Shown here piece by piece: positions 27,341-35,220 of a stretch of DNA of 64,000 nt. Every line of letters starts with the position of its first letter. Positions within the stretch are counted from its first letter, which is position 1. Both the position numbers and the translations under genes were made by a program. The notes under the pieces were generated by a model, which was given only the letters and a program-made list of their open reading frames with translations, searched no databases and had not been told where the DNA came from. Origin of the DNA: Streptomyces sp. CB02366 (lineage in GTDB: Bacteria; Actinomycetota; Actinomycetes; Streptomycetales; Streptomycetaceae); assembly GCF_001905905.1 (NCBI RefSeq), contig NZ_LIVT01000001.1:1099952-1163951 (forward strand). The letters are read 5' to 3'.

Positions 27341-27664
27341 ATGACTGAATGCGTGCAGGTATCGACAGCTACAGAGACTCGCGAGCAGGCGGTCGCTCTG
27401 GCCGCCGGTGCCGTTGAGCAGCGCCTTGCGGCTGGGGCGCAGGTGGTGGGCCCCGTCGTCAGCGTCTTCTGGCACCTGGGTGAGCAGGGCACGGGAGAGG
27501 AGTGGCAGTTGCTTCTCAAGACGACGAAGGACCGATACCCCGAGCTGGAGGGCTACCTTCTCGACAAGCACCCTTGGGATAACCCGGAGGTGTGCGCCGT
27601 GCCCATCGTCTTGGGCGCCGACCGGTGCCTTCAGTGGGTCCAGGCTTCGGTAGAGCCGTCCTAG
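27341..27664 (+). CDS. cutA: CutA1-family protein
   Basis: A 107-residue protein of the trimeric CutA1 (divalent cation tolerance) fold. It matches the family order: VQVSTATETREQAVALAAGA, QRLAAGAQVVGPVVSVFWHL, EEWQLLLKTTKDRYPELEGY and KHPWDNPEVCAVPI in place of the usual HPYEVPEI. The full length is normal. The proposed role in copper tolerance is old and weak; many CutA proteins have unknown roles. Its TAG stop overlaps the TAG stop of the convergent XRE gene, both using the palindrome CTAG (27661-27664). No other cut or metal gene is nearby. Confidence 0.85.
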   Translation: MTECVQVSTATETREQAVALAAGAVEQRLAAGAQVVGPVVSVFWHLGEQGTGEEWQLLLKTTKDRYPELEGYLLDKHPWDNPEVCAVPIVLGADRCLQWVQASVEPS

Positions 27665-28962
27665 ACGGCGTCGCGGTCCAGGAGTTCACGGACGGCCCCG
27701 ATGTTGGCGTGCGGGCGTAGATGGGTGATCAGCGGCGTGAGTCGCTGTGCGGGGCGCTGTGATGCGACCCCGTATGCGAGAGTGGCCGCCCGGTTGACGT
27801 GCCTCGCGGCCTCCTCGACCTCCCCGGCAGTCAGGTATGCCTGTGCGAGCCAGGACAGATAGAGGGACTTGTCCCGGGCGTGGTCGTCGGAGTACCGGTC
27901 GAGTGCCCGGGTGAGGACAGGAACGGCGCGCAGGGGGCGATTGAGTTCCGTCCAGCACCGGCCCGTCATGATCTCCAGTTCCGTGTAGTCGACCCAGGTT
28001 GACCAGTCCGGTTGCGGCTCGTCTTCCTCGGTGGTGTCCAGGGCGACACGGGCGGCATCCAGTGCGCGCTCGGTGTCGGTTACCTGGCCATCGACGGCGC
28101 AGGCCCATGCCAGACGCTCGTAGAGGAGCGCGCGGACGGTGGACGGGGTGCTGGGAGTGATCGTGGCGCAGGAGGCTCGCGCGACGGAGACGGCGGCCCT
28201 CCGGTCGTCGGAGAGTTCCTGATACGCGAGGAAGGCCAGGGCATTGCCGTAGAGGTCGTCATCGTGGGCGTCGCGGGCGTGCGCCCGACTCTCCTCGTAC
28301 AGGCTCCTGGCCTCCCGGGCCCGGCCGCCGTCGAAGGCTGCCCACCCGGCTTGCTGCGCCTGCTCGGCCAGGAGGCTCGTGAGCTTCTGGCGGGCATCGC
28401 CGGTGAACAGGGCGTCGCGCAGCAGCGACTTCGTGTGCTGGACCTCTGCGAGGTACACCCGGTGGGTGTCGCCTCCTCCGAGGACGATGTCGAGGCGGCG
28501 GAGGCGGGCAGCGCGGGCGCGAAGCTGGTTGACATAGGCCGGGGTGATGCGGCGGGGTGGCTCCGGCCGGTGGAGTGAGGGGAGAGCGGCGGCGAGGCCG
28601 GTGGTGGCGGCCTGGAGGATCGTTCGGCGTCGCACGTGCGGGTGTCCCGTCTCGTCAGTGTGTCCAGGAGAGTCGGTTTCCCACGGCTGGGCAGCCAGGC
28701 CGAGCACGTGACCAGGGATGCGTAAGGCGTTGGCGATCTGGATGATCTTCTCGAACGTCGTGATCCGGCCGATGCCCCTTGCGAGTTCCCCGACGCGGTT
28801 CGGCTTGATGTCGCACTCCGTGGCAATCCTGGAGTACGAGATGCCGGCACGTTCGCGTGCGAGGCGGAAGACAGTCCCGAAGTCGTGGGCTACCAGCGCG
28901 CGATGTACGTCCTCTTGGTCAAGGAAGTCGCGCGGCAGAGCTGTCGGCGGCTGGTAGGTCAT
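27661..28962 (-). CDS. XRE-family regulator with TPR-like C-terminal domain
   Basis: A 433-residue regulator. Helix-turn-helix at about residues 27-85 (FGTVFRLARERAGISYSRIA, TECDIKPNRVGELARG, ITTFEKIIQIANALRIP). A segment RRRTILQAATTGLAAALPS follows, then roughly 300 residues of helical tetratricopeptide-like repeats (AGWAAFDGGRAREARSLYEE, ALAFLAYQELSDDRRAAVSV, ALDRYSDDHARDKSLYLSWL). This architecture is typical of Streptomyces regulators tied to accessory clusters. ATG at 28962 follows GGCAGGAGAG. Two abutting 15-bp palindromes lie 56-85 bp upstream and are its probable operators. It may control the island operon read in the other direction. Confidence 0.88.
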   Translation of the reverse strand: MTYQPPTALPRDFLDQEDVHRALVAHDFGTVFRLARERAGISYSRIATECDIKPNRVGELARGIGRITTFEKIIQIANALRIPGHVLGLAAQPWETDSPGHTDETGHPHVRRRTILQAATTGLAAALPSLHRPEPPRRITPAYVNQLRARAARLRRLDIVLGGGDTHRVYLAEVQHTKSLLRDALFTGDARQKLTSLLAEQAQQAGWAAFDGGRAREARSLYEESRAHARDAHDDDLYGNALAFLAYQELSDDRRAAVSVARASCATITPSTPSTVRALLYERLAWACAVDGQVTDTERALDAARVALDTTEEDEPQPDWSTWVDYTELEIMTGRCWTELNRPLRAVPVLTRALDRYSDDHARDKSLYLSWLAQAYLTAGEVEEAARHVNRAATLAYGVASQRPAQRLTPLITHLRPHANIGAVRELLDRDAV

Positions 28963-29017
28963 GCGGCTCTCCTGCCTGCTCCTCTCCACTGTGCGGGAGG
29001 GAGGTCCACGGGGCGTA

Positions 29018-29047
29018 CCCATGATGGGTATACCCGCGATGGGCACG
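29018..29047. promoter_or_regulatory. Two abutting 15-bp palindromic operators
   Basis: TACCCATGATGGGTA (29018-29032, perfect palindrome around a central base) is followed without a gap by TACCCGCGATGGGCA (29033-29047, same half-sites with one change). They lie upstream of the XRE/TPR regulator. Head-to-tail identical half-sites at 15-bp spacing fit cooperative binding of two dimers about one and a half helical turns apart. Confidence 0.65.
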
Positions 29048-29206
29048 CGCAGCATTCGGCAGAAAAGCACTCTCGGGAGGCAAGGCCCCGGGAGCGGTGA
29101 TGGCCGCTTACCCCGGGCGACGACTGACTAGGAGTCGCCGTGCTTGAGCGTACCCACGGCTCCGTACCGGAGTTGCTGCGATGCATGAACTGACTGGCCC
29201 GGTTGA

Positions 29207-29694
29207 GCTGGGGCTCGAGCAGCGTCTCGCGGGTGGCACTGGCTGCTGGGGGCGGCCCAGTCCCCGCAGGCCGCCAAGGACGACTGGGCGGACGAGGGGA
29301 CGACGTTCCTGCGTCCCGGCAATCTGTTCGGCGCGGTCGCGGTCCGCGCCTCACTGGTACACACCGCGCTCCTCCTGGACGACCCGGCCGAGTGCGGCCC
29401 GTCGCTGTGGGCCCGCCTGGGCGGGGCCCCGGTCTTCCACCAGGAGAACCAGTTCGGTCGGGAAGGGGGCGTACGTGGTCCTCGTCTCGACGGACGCGGC
29501 GGCGCAGTGGGACGTTCCCGGGTCGGTGGCGCACCACCGCGGCGCGCTGCTGGAGGTCCCGGCACCGGACCGGGGTGCCGATCTGGTGGGTAGTCCCGGT
29601 GGACGCCCCGGTTCAGCTGTGCGACCCGGGATCGCTCGCCGTCCTGGGGAAACAGGGGTTCGACATGATCACCGGCCAGTTGGGGCGGTCGTGA
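29207..29694 (+). pseudogene. Frameshifted remnant of a small actinobacterial hypothetical-protein gene
   Basis: A coherent protein can be read only by changing frame twice: first WLLGAAQSPQAAKDDWADEG and FLRPGNLFGAVAVRASLVHT (29240-29474), then AYVVLVSTDAAAQWDVPGSV (29470-29590), then IWWVVPVDAPVQLCDPGSLA (29580-29694, TGA). No good start codon is left. The spliced sequence (about 160 residues) resembles a soluble hypothetical-protein family frequent near Streptomyces ATP-binding regulators. I treat it as a decayed gene; sequencing error is the alternative. Confidence 0.65.
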
Positions 29695-29786
29695 TGCTGG
29701 AAACCCTGCTCCGTGCGGCTGCGCCCGTGGTGACGGTATCCCCAGCAGTTCGCAGACGCCCATCCAGGAGGATCGGAGCGCTTGTC

Positions 29787-30206
29787 ATGGTCGATGCCGG
29801 AGCGGGCCGGATGCCCGCCTACACCAAGACGCTGCCGAGGGACGCCGTGTCCGCGCGCCGCGCCCGGCGCCTGGTGCGGCTGGCGCTGGACGTGTGGGGG
29901 CTGCCCGGCGTACAGGACGCGGCCGAGCTGGTCGTGAGCGAGCTGGTGACGAACGCCGTGCTGCACGCACAGAGCGACCGGGTCCGGGTGTCCGTCACCC
30001 GGCTCGGGGTGGAGCAGGTGCGGGTCGCCGTCGCCGACCTGTCGAAGGACCGGCCGGCTGTTCGTACCGCCGATGACGAGCAGGAGTCCGGGCGGGGCCT
30101 GGGCATCGTGGAGGCGCTGAGCGGCGGCCAGTGGGGCGTCGACCTCTTGCCATGCGGAAAGCGCGTGTGGGCCGCCCTCAGCCCGGAGGGCAAGCCCGGT
30201 GAGTGA
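29787..30206 (+). CDS. HATPase_c-type ATP-binding protein (anti-sigma/RsbW-like)
   Basis: A 139-residue GHKL-fold protein. The N box is ELVVSELVTNAVLHAQ (about 55-70), the G boxes DLSKDRPAV and GRGLGIVEALS. Streptomyces genomes carry many such single-domain proteins; some are anti-sigma kinases, most are uncharacterised. ATG at 29787 follows GGAGG/GGAG; an upstream in-frame GTG would add an unrelated extension. It overlaps the next small gene by 8 nt and heads the plus-strand operon of the inter-array island. Confidence 0.85.
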   Translation: MVDAGAGRMPAYTKTLPRDAVSARRARRLVRLALDVWGLPGVQDAAELVVSELVTNAVLHAQSDRVRVSVTRLGVEQVRVAVADLSKDRPAVRTADDEQESGRGLGIVEALSGGQWGVDLLPCGKRVWAALSPEGKPGE

Positions 30207-30294
30207 GCGTGCGGCGCAGGTTCTCTACTGGGTGGCCCTCGCGACGCTCTTGTCGGTGCTCTGCCTGGGCATCTCGTGGGGCGGGCCGGCCTGA
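30199..30294 (+). CDS. 31-residue single-helix membrane peptide
   Basis: GTG start inside the end of the ATP-binding gene (8-nt overlap), TGA at 30292. The peptide is SERAAQVLYWVALATLLSVL followed by CLGISWGGPA: a short polar N-terminus, about 18 hydrophobic residues and a small C-terminal tail. The overlap implies translational coupling. It could be a membrane anchor or regulator of an operon partner, but this is inference; short hydrophobic frames can be fortuitous. Confidence 0.55.
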   Translation: MSERAAQVLYWVALATLLSVLCLGISWGGPA

Positions 30295-30350
30295 TGCGAC
30301 CGCGTTGTACGCGGTCGGCACATGAACGCGATCCGAGAACGGAGGAGTTG

Positions 30351-31556
30351 ATGACGCTGACCACGAGCGGGGCCACGGTGGTGGACTCGGAGGAGCTGTA
30401 CGCGGCGAGCCGGAGGGTGATCGCCCTCGCGGTCGATGACCTGTGGCCGGACCGGAATGTCGTCATTGGGCCGCAGAGCCCGAGCATCACGTCGTACGTC
30501 TGCCCGGTGACGGTCGACGGCGTTGAACTGTTCGCGAAGTACGGATGGTTGAGCACATCGCTGGTGTCGATCCTGCGCGGCGCGCGGGGGACGATGGCGA
30601 AGGTGATGGAGGTGCAGGAGCCGTACACCAGGAGCCGTGACTCGGTGACGCGGAGGGAGTACCAGCACCTGGAAGCGCTGCGGGAGATCGGCCGCCCCCG
30701 GGTGGCGGACACCGCCGGGTTCCGTGCTGGCGTCCTGCTCACCCACGCCGTGCCGGGGACGACGATCGCCGAGGAGATCATCGCCCGCCCCTGGGACACC
30801 TCCGCTCTCCTGGACACGGTCCTGGTGTCGCTGAGGGACCTGCACAGCGAAGCGGGAGCGGGGTATCTGCGGGGGGCGTGGCCGATCGACGAACGGAACA
30901 TCGTCGACATCTTCCGGAGAAAGTTCACGGGCCCGAACGGGCCGGGATACATCGCCGAACTCGGCTGCGACAGCGGGCTCGAAGAGGCCGAGCGCCTGAC
31001 CGTCGTCGACCTCGTCGGCAACACGGTACGCCGACTGTGGCGGCTCGCAGTGGCGCTCCCTTCCCGGCAGCAGACGGCCGTTTTCGGAGACCTCAAGCCC
31101 GAGCACGTCTTCCTGGGCAGCCACCGGCTCACTTTCATCGACCCGGCGCTCCAGTGGGCGGCTGGGCCGCAGCCCGACATGGCGAAGCTCTGCGGCCGGG
31201 CGTTGCTGCTGGCTCTGGACCACCACGAGCTGCGGGCCGAACAGCAGATCATGCAGGGCGTGATGACCTCGTTGAACCGGTACTTCGCGGCGTTGCCGAA
31301 GGCGCAGCGGGCCGACGCGCTGCGGGAGACGATGATCCTGTTGCTGATGGATACGACGAACTACTTGGCCTCGTGTCTGTCCGCGCCGCCCGGCTGTCCG
31401 CTGTCGGTCTCGCAGCGGACGCTCCTGTCGCAGGGGTGCCGGGTCGCACAGGTCGTGGAGCGCGCCAGCGGGCTTCTCATCGGGTCGATGACGGGGCCCG
31501 ACCTGATCGACGCCATTTTCAGCGAAGTTGAGCACACCACGTGGGGCCGGCGGTGA
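30351..31556 (+). CDS. APH/choline-kinase-like phosphotransferase
   Basis: A 401-residue protein with a protein-kinase-like fold. VELFAKYGWLSTS is the N-lobe strand with a probable catalytic Lys; SVTRREYQHLEALREIG is the alpha-C region; AVFGDLKPEHVFLG is the catalytic loop (Asp retained, the usual Asn replaced by His as in macrolide kinases), and LTFIDPALQWAAGPQPDMAK the metal-binding Asp. It should phosphorylate a small molecule. ATG at 30351 follows GGAGGAG. The stop overlaps the next gene's GTG by 4 nt. The partner enzymes suggest phosphorylation of a biosynthetic intermediate; the substrate is unknown. Confidence 0.78.
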   Translation: MTLTTSGATVVDSEELYAASRRVIALAVDDLWPDRNVVIGPQSPSITSYVCPVTVDGVELFAKYGWLSTSLVSILRGARGTMAKVMEVQEPYTRSRDSVTRREYQHLEALREIGRPRVADTAGFRAGVLLTHAVPGTTIAEEIIARPWDTSALLDTVLVSLRDLHSEAGAGYLRGAWPIDERNIVDIFRRKFTGPNGPGYIAELGCDSGLEEAERLTVVDLVGNTVRRLWRLAVALPSRQQTAVFGDLKPEHVFLGSHRLTFIDPALQWAAGPQPDMAKLCGRALLLALDHHELRAEQQIMQGVMTSLNRYFAALPKAQRADALRETMILLLMDTTNYLASCLSAPPGCPLSVSQRTLLSQGCRVAQVVERASGLLIGSMTGPDLIDAIFSEVEHTTWGRR

Positions 31557-32458
31557 CGGGGCCGGTGGTGGGGGTCGTCGGTGCGGGCGCGGTCGGCCAG
31601 GCGGTCGCGGCCGTCCTGGTGTCGGCCGCGCTGCCCGAGCGGCTGATCATCGCGTCCAAAAGGGCCGAGCAGCCGCGCGGACTGGTGGCCGACCTCCAGG
31701 ACCTCGCGCTGTCCGTCCGGTCCGGCACTCGTGCCGAGGCGGGGTGTGCGGAGGACCTTCACGGGTGCGACGCGGTGGTGGTGGCCCTGCGCACCGACTT
31801 CACGAATGCTGAGGCCCGCGACATCCGCCGAGGTGGTGCCGCGGCTAACGCGCCTGCGATCAGCTCCTTGGCGCACGGGCTGCACGGGTACAGCGGAAGT
31901 GTCCTCGTCGTCACGAACCCCGTGGATCTGCTGGCCCGCCTCTTCGCCGAGGTGTCCGGGTGCGCCCGGGTCTACGGGATCGGCTCCAACTTGGATTCGG
32001 TCCGCTACCGGATGATCCTCGCCGAACGGGAGCGGGTCTCCCCGCACCGGGTCCAGGGCCACGTCGTTGGGGAGCACGGCGACCACGCGGTCCTGTGCCT
32101 GTCCACGACGACGGTCGACGGCCGCCCGGTGTCCGCCCCGGCCCGCGCGGTCGCGGAAGAACTCCAGCGGCGGCCGGCTCTGATCCGGGCCGGGATCGGC
32201 CGTACGCGCTATGGCCCGGCCGGATCCGTGCTGTCGACGCTCCGCAAGGCCCTCGGCCTGGCCGACGGCGTCGAGGAACTGTCCGTGTCGTACGGGGACG
32301 TCTGGCTCGGCCTCCCCTTGCGCTTCACCGGCGGCATGGCCGTGCCCTGCCTGCCGCCCCTCACCCGCTTCGAGCGCCTGCGTCTGGACTCTGCAGCCAG
32401 CAGCCTCCGAGACGCCTACACCCATCTGCCTGCTCCAGTCGAGAGGATCCCCGCATGA
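31553..32458 (+). CDS. L-lactate/malate-dehydrogenase-like oxidoreductase
   Basis: A 301-residue NAD-dependent 2-hydroxyacid dehydrogenase of the LDH/MDH fold. The Rossmann motif is VGVVGAGAVGQAVA; VVVTNPVDLLA-like VLVVTNPVDLLARLF, IGSNLDSVRYRMILAE (substrate-binding Arg) and VVGEHGDHAV (catalytic His) are intact. The specificity loop VVALRTDFTNAEARDIRRGG differs from housekeeping LDH and MDH, and the protein is somewhat short, so a specialised 2-oxo acid substrate is likely. It is tightly overlapped with the kinase upstream and the HprK-like gene downstream (GTGA and ATGA, 4 nt each). Confidence 0.85.
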   Translation: MTGPVVGVVGAGAVGQAVAAVLVSAALPERLIIASKRAEQPRGLVADLQDLALSVRSGTRAEAGCAEDLHGCDAVVVALRTDFTNAEARDIRRGGAAANAPAISSLAHGLHGYSGSVLVVTNPVDLLARLFAEVSGCARVYGIGSNLDSVRYRMILAERERVSPHRVQGHVVGEHGDHAVLCLSTTTVDGRPVSAPARAVAEELQRRPALIRAGIGRTRYGPAGSVLSTLRKALGLADGVEELSVSYGDVWLGLPLRFTGGMAVPCLPPLTRFERLRLDSAASSLRDAYTHLPAPVERIPA

Positions 32459-33597
32459 TCACCGCTACACGCCTTGAGGCCGCTTCTGCGGCCGTCACCG
32501 TCCTGAGTAATCGGACGGAGGTGACGGACTGGGCCCAGAGGTACTTCGGCCCGTGGTGGGCCGCGTCTGTGGTCGACGCTTCGAAAGCGTGCGTGGGCCC
32601 CACGGTCGTCGCGATGGTCGACCCGACCAAGTACGCGGCGCTCACCCGCCAGGTCCACGACGGCCAGCAGACCGAGGAAGTCCAGTACGCGCGGCACCGG
32701 ATGCTCGTCGCCCGGGGCGGGGAAGACATCATCGCGGCGTCGCCGGACGAGGCGATCGCGTACCACGGCAACCCGTCCACGGGGCGACTGGAACTCTCCG
32801 GTACCGGCGTGATGGAGCTGGCGCTGGCAACCGCGCGCCTGGCCCGCGAAGTCATCCGGGGCCAGTTGCTGCGGGAGGGATGGGCGGTCCTGCACGCATC
32901 GGCTGTCGTGCGGCCGGAGGACGGGGCGACGCTCCTCGCGTTCGGCGGCAAGGGGGCGGGCAAGACGACGACCGCGCTCCTGCTGGCATTGGCCGGGTGG
33001 CAGCTCCTCGCCAACGACCGGGTGCTGGTCCGGCCGACCGGTGAGCAGGACGTGGAGGTGGTGCCGTGGCCCTCCGCGGCTGCTCTCGGTCTCGGCCTGG
33101 TCGACTCCCTCGGCTGGGGGGCGGCGGCGCGCGGCCACCTGCAGGAAGGCGGGGCTTTCCACCCGACGCAGCACGAGACGGTGACGGACGCCCTCCTCGC
33201 CGGGAACTTCTCGCCGCTGTGGGAGCCCGACAGGCGGAGGGAGCGGAAGGTCCAGGTGTTCCCCGAGCAGTTCACGCCGCTGTTCGGCGTCGAGCTGGCC
33301 ACGGAAGGCCGCGCGGCCGGGCTTCTCTTCCCCCGGGTCGAAGCGGCGGGCTCGCCTCACGTCAGCGACGGCGCCCACGCGCTCGGGCCGGGAGAAGACG
33401 ACTTCATGTCCGGTGCCACGGAGGACCGGTACCCCGATGTCTTCGAGCTGGCGCGCGGCGTCGACGGGGGTGGTCGGCGCAGTGCCCGTGACGAGGTGAC
33501 GGCACGCCTCGCGAAACTCCCGCATCTGCGGGTCCGCCTGAACCATGACGTGCCGGCCAGCGTCGCCGCCCTCCGGAAGGCCGCCGAGACGATCTGA
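32455..33597 (+). CDS. HprK-like P-loop kinase-related protein
   Basis: A 380-residue protein. The central part is HPr-kinase-like: AVLHASAVVRPEDGATLLAF precedes the P-loop GGKGAGKTTTALLLALAG, then LANDRVLVRP (the second acidic/catalytic region, here ND rather than DD). An N-terminal domain of about 130 residues has no clear relative. HprK-like proteins in biosynthetic clusters can phosphorylate peptides (lasso-peptide tailoring) or small molecules. A hairpin at 33617-33642 follows the stop. No radical SAM, cyclase or leader-binding gene is nearby, so a RiPP assignment is not supported. Confidence 0.75.
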   Translation: MITATRLEAASAAVTVLSNRTEVTDWAQRYFGPWWAASVVDASKACVGPTVVAMVDPTKYAALTRQVHDGQQTEEVQYARHRMLVARGGEDIIAASPDEAIAYHGNPSTGRLELSGTGVMELALATARLAREVIRGQLLREGWAVLHASAVVRPEDGATLLAFGGKGAGKTTTALLLALAGWQLLANDRVLVRPTGEQDVEVVPWPSAAALGLGLVDSLGWGAAARGHLQEGGAFHPTQHETVTDALLAGNFSPLWEPDRRRERKVQVFPEQFTPLFGVELATEGRAAGLLFPRVEAAGSPHVSDGAHALGPGEDDFMSGATEDRYPDVFELARGVDGGGRRSARDEVTARLAKLPHLRVRLNHDVPASVAALRKAAETI

Positions 33598-33616
33598 CGC
33601 CAGGCCGACAAAGCTT

Positions 33617-33642
33617 CCGCACCCCAGTCGGCTGGGGTGCGG
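33617..33642 (+). terminator. Hairpin with tetraloop, first of a duplicated pair
   Basis: CCGCACCCCAG-TCGG-CTGGGGTGCGG: 11-bp perfect stem, 4-nt loop, 20 bp after the HprK-like stop and 36 bp before the next ATG. A diverged copy occurs at 34572-34596 in the same position relative to the next gene. It may be a partial terminator or attenuator. Confidence 0.65.
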
Positions 33643-33678
33643 GATCCACCACGCCACTGATCTTCGACCGAGGACAGG

Positions 33679-34353
33679 ATGACCACTACCGAACCCGTCT
33701 ACGATCCAGCCGACCTCCGGAGCGGGCGCGCCCTCGTGAACTACCAGCTCGTCCAGTTGGGTATCGGCGAGAGCTGGGTGTACGGCGTTTCGGAGCACGG
33801 CCAGCGGACTGCGCGCCACGTCGTGCCGGCGGACGTGGGCGTTTGCCGCGCCTACGTCCTCACCGAAGCCGCCTGGCCTGACGGCGCGGAGCTGTGCGTC
33901 ACGGTGAGCTGGACGCCGGATACGGCCCTCCGCCGCGACTACCAGAAGGGTAAGTTTCCGGCCGGAGCCACGGAGCACTGGCAGGAGCGGGTCGCCGCGA
34001 CTGCCTGCGCCCTGGAGTCCCTGGGGTACGTCGTGGAGTCGAGCGGGGGGAGTTCACTCCACTACCACTACGACGCCGGACTGCTGGTCTCCCGGCTGTG
34101 CGAAGGAGCGACGCCGCGGGAGGCACTCCCTGACGCTGCGTGGGCTCTGCCCAAGCCGGTGCCGCCGAACCACCAAGAGCGCATCTGGCGTTACGCCGAT
34201 CGGTCTCCGGAGCACGTCGTCCGCGACGTGGTGCGCAAGGCGGGGTGGCGCTGGTTCGACGATGACCCGCAGGCACCGGATGGCCGGGGTGCCCATCCGA
34301 TCACTCAGATGGTTTGGCCGCCTGAAGCAAAGCGGTGCACATGGGTGACCTGA
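33679..34353 (+). CDS. Hypothetical protein of the island operon
   Basis: A 224-residue soluble protein I do not recognise. It has a beta-rich N-terminal half (ALVNYQLVQLGIGESWVYGV, GVCRAYVLTEAAWPDGAELC) and a helical half (ATEHWQERVAATACALESLG, YHYDAGLLVSRLCEGATPRE, RSPEHVVRDVVRKAG). No cofactor or catalytic motif is obvious. A strong GAGGACAGG ribosome site precedes ATG 33679. Directly after its stop, in the same frame, a related but degraded sequence continues (34354-34560), suggesting tandem duplication of this gene. Confidence 0.7.
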   Translation: MTTTEPVYDPADLRSGRALVNYQLVQLGIGESWVYGVSEHGQRTARHVVPADVGVCRAYVLTEAAWPDGAELCVTVSWTPDTALRRDYQKGKFPAGATEHWQERVAATACALESLGYVVESSGGSSLHYHYDAGLLVSRLCEGATPREALPDAAWALPKPVPPNHQERIWRYADRSPEHVVRDVVRKAGWRWFDDDPQAPDGRGAHPITQMVWPPEAKRCTWVT

Positions 34354-34560
34354 TGGCCGGCAGCCGCTTCCGCTCGCTCCACGGAGACCGGCCTGCTGCC
34401 CGCCGGTGCCGAGGACCACTGGCGCGACTGCCTCGACCAGCTGAGGACGGTCCTGATCGACGGAGGGCGCCACATCCGCTCCCGCGACCGCCCGTGGGGC
34501 CCGGGAGACGAGACCGCTGAATTCCTCGTCTACCGCCTCGCCCCGCGACTGAGGGGCAGG
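34354..34560 (+). pseudogene. Degraded tandem copy of the 33679 gene
   Basis: In frame after the stop of the preceding gene one reads TGLLPAGAEDHWRDCLDQLR, TVLIDGGRHIRSRDRPWGPG and TAEFLVYRLAPRLRG, which aligns with FPAGATEHWQERVAATACAL ... HYHYDAGLLVSRL of the 224-residue protein. There is no start codon and the N-terminal half is missing. It is followed by a copy of the same hairpin and ribosome-site region that precedes the intact gene. Confidence 0.55.
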
Positions 34561-34571
34561 CCCAACACACT

Positions 34572-34596
34572 CCGCATCCCGACCACGGGGGTGCGG
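34572..34596 (+). terminator. Second copy of the duplicated hairpin
   Basis: CCGCATCCC and GGGGTGCGG pair with one T-G wobble around a 7-nt loop. The flanks (GGGTTCCATC and GGAGGACAGGATGACCA) match those of the hairpin at 33617-33642, so the unit hairpin plus ribosome site plus start codon is duplicated upstream of two different genes. Confidence 0.55.
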
Positions 34597-34633
34597 GTTC
34601 CATCGCACGACTCGACGATCGACGGAGGACAGG

Positions 34634-35131
34634 ATGACCATCGCAGTTCAGCCGCCCACCCTCGCCCGTACCAGCGATCCGGAACAGATCCTCAACGACC
34701 TGGCGCCGCACATCGAGCACCTGACGGTGAACGTCATGGACGGCAGCTCTCTGTGGGAGCGGGAGATCTCCCTGCTCCTCCGCGACAACACCATGGTGCG
34801 GAACATGGCGGAGAGGATCCTCGGCCAGGCCGTGGCGTACACCGTGTGCGCCATGGAGAACCCGGACGTCCACCTCGGCGTCGGAAAGCTCGTCGACATC
34901 GGTGTCCATCAGCTCATCCTCGACACTCCGGTCTACTGGGCGCTCTGCAAGGTCCACAACGCCGGGATGTACAAGCACCACGCCCCGTTCATCCAACGCC
35001 GGAGCGACGGCCTGTGCCTGCGCACCGCGGACTTCCTCGCGGCAGACGGCTGGGATGTCGACGGGGAGCTCTGGGCGATCGACGGAGCCGACTGCTCCCC
35101 GTGCGACAGCAAGGTCCCCGACAGCCACTGA
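34634..35131 (+). CDS. Hypothetical protein of the island operon
   Basis: A 165-residue soluble protein I do not recognise. Most of it is helical (LARTSDPEQILNDLAPHIEH, EREISLLLRDNTMVRNMAER, LGVGKLVDIGVHQLILDTPV). Its C-terminus is acidic and ends CSPCDSKVPDSH, with a Cys-x-x-Cys pair. ATG at 34634 follows GGAGGACAGG, a copy of the upstream region of 33679. It lies between that gene and the methyltransferase. The size and folded character argue against it being a RiPP precursor. Confidence 0.7.
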   Translation: MTIAVQPPTLARTSDPEQILNDLAPHIEHLTVNVMDGSSLWEREISLLLRDNTMVRNMAERILGQAVAYTVCAMENPDVHLGVGKLVDIGVHQLILDTPVYWALCKVHNAGMYKHHAPFIQRRSDGLCLRTADFLAADGWDVDGELWAIDGADCSPCDSKVPDSH

Positions 35132-35220
35132 CTCGCACTTCGTGCCCCCTACGCTGGCCCCTGCCTCTCCTCTCGCGCGGAGGGCGGGGCCCTCGCCCGT
35201 CACCTACTGAGAGAGGCGCC

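Noticed and set aside
34634..35131. The 165-residue protein as a RiPP precursor (C-terminal CSPCDSKVPDSH)
   Set aside because: It is too long and looks globular; no lanthionine synthetase, radical SAM, YcaO or leader peptidase gene is nearby.
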